Positions 5,663 to 5,887 of a DNA stretch of 5,887 nucleotides are shown here, one piece after another. This DNA is from Pseudomonadota bacterium. GTDB taxonomy: Bacteria; Pseudomonadota; Gammaproteobacteria; Steroidobacterales; Steroidobacteraceae. The notes under the pieces are model-generated. The model was not told the DNA's origin. It ran no database searches and saw only the letters and a program-made list of their open reading frames with translations. The stretch lies in NCBI GenBank assembly GCA_021826035.1, contig JAKBBE010000157.1:1-5887 (forward strand). The letters are read 5' to 3'. The position numbers and the translations under genes were made by a program. Each line of letters starts with the position of its first letter. Position 1 is the first letter of the stretch.

Positions 5663-5887
5663 GTCGAGTTCACCTGCCAGATCATCCGCTGGGCCGCGAC
5701 GACGCGCGCGTGTCGCCCTTTTGTCTCCTCGCACATTCCCCAAAGGGCGGTTTGCGTCACTGCGCCGGCGCAGCCGAGGTTCCGTTGCGCCTTGGATTCA
5801 ACGCAGGTCTGAGTGGCGGAGGTCGGCCAGAAGCCGACGTAGGTTCTGGACCACTCACTCGCCGTATTCCGGACGTTGGAATGTCGG
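5663..5887. other. Non-coding right end rich in inverted repeats
   Basis: No gene is supported here. Four structures can be read directly. CGCCCTTT (5714-5721) pairs with AAAGGGCG (5742-5749) around a 20-nt loop. CTGCGCCGGCGCAG (5760-5773) is a perfect 14-bp palindrome. GTCGGC/GCCGAC (5822-5827 and 5833-5838) sits inside GAGTGG/CCACTC (5811-5816 and 5851-5856). ATTCC/GGAAT (5866-5870 and 5878-5882) lies at the very edge. The minus strand is open from the edge down to 5236, but I recognise no protein in it. The density of short palindromes suits a dispersed palindromic repeat or the end of a mobile element; neither is shown. Confidence 0.45.
5811..5856. repeat. Nested inverted repeats with competing pairings
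   Basis: The outer arms GAGTGG (5811-5816) and CCACTC (5851-5856) enclose a hairpin GTCGGC-CAGAA-GCCGAC (5822-5838). An alternative stem, CCAGAA (5827-5832) with TTCTGG (5844-5849), overlaps the inner hairpin and excludes it. The arrangement resembles dispersed palindromic elements found in many copies in some proteobacterial genomes. Copy number cannot be judged from one window. Confidence 0.45.

Noticed and set aside
5236..5887. Minus-strand frame open for about 216 codons from the right edge
   Set aside because: It has no recognisable family, no convincing start or ribosome site, and runs through the dusA relic and several palindromes. A chance open frame in GC-rich DNA is more likely.

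Overview
The window is about 70% G+C and densely coding over its first 5.2 kb. It fits a high-G+C proteobacterium, most likely a gammaproteobacterium of the kind that stores neutral lipid. That reading rests on gene content and protein style; there is no rRNA or other taxonomic marker. The locus is about making, packaging and mobilising storage lipid.

Layout, left to right. (1) 1-648, minus strand: a phasin-type granule protein, followed 3 nt downstream by the first 46 codons of a patatin-like lipase that runs off the left edge. (2) 649-780: a divergent regulatory gap. (3) 781-1644, plus strand: a conserved-looking cytoplasmic TPR-like protein of unknown function. (4) 1655-3103, minus strand, converging with the TPR gene across 10 nt: a wax ester synthase/diacylglycerol acyltransferase (WS/DGAT) with an intact HHxxxDG active site. 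(5) 3104-3191: a second divergent gap, with a perfect 13-bp inverted repeat at its acyltransferase side. (6) 3192-5165, plus strand: a 657-residue double-SDR-domain protein that looks like the alcohol-forming fatty acyl-CoA reductases of Marinobacter. (7) 5166-5887: no gene I can support. This end holds a 15-18 codon relic that reads like the start of tRNA-dihydrouridine synthase A (dusA), placed in a short AT-rich patch, then several inverted repeats up to the right edge.

Together the reductase (acyl-CoA to fatty alcohol) and the acyltransferase (fatty alcohol plus acyl-CoA to wax ester) form a complete two-step wax ester pathway, arranged head to head. The phasin would coat the lipid or polyhydroxyalkanoate (PHA) inclusions, and the patatin-like enzyme could release acyl chains from lipid. 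The TPR-like protein sits between the packaging pair and the synthesis pair, and is the one member without an assigned job. The dusA relic matters because the 5' end of dusA is a known integration target of prophages and genomic islands, so the right end may be the edge of, or the scar left by, a mobile element.
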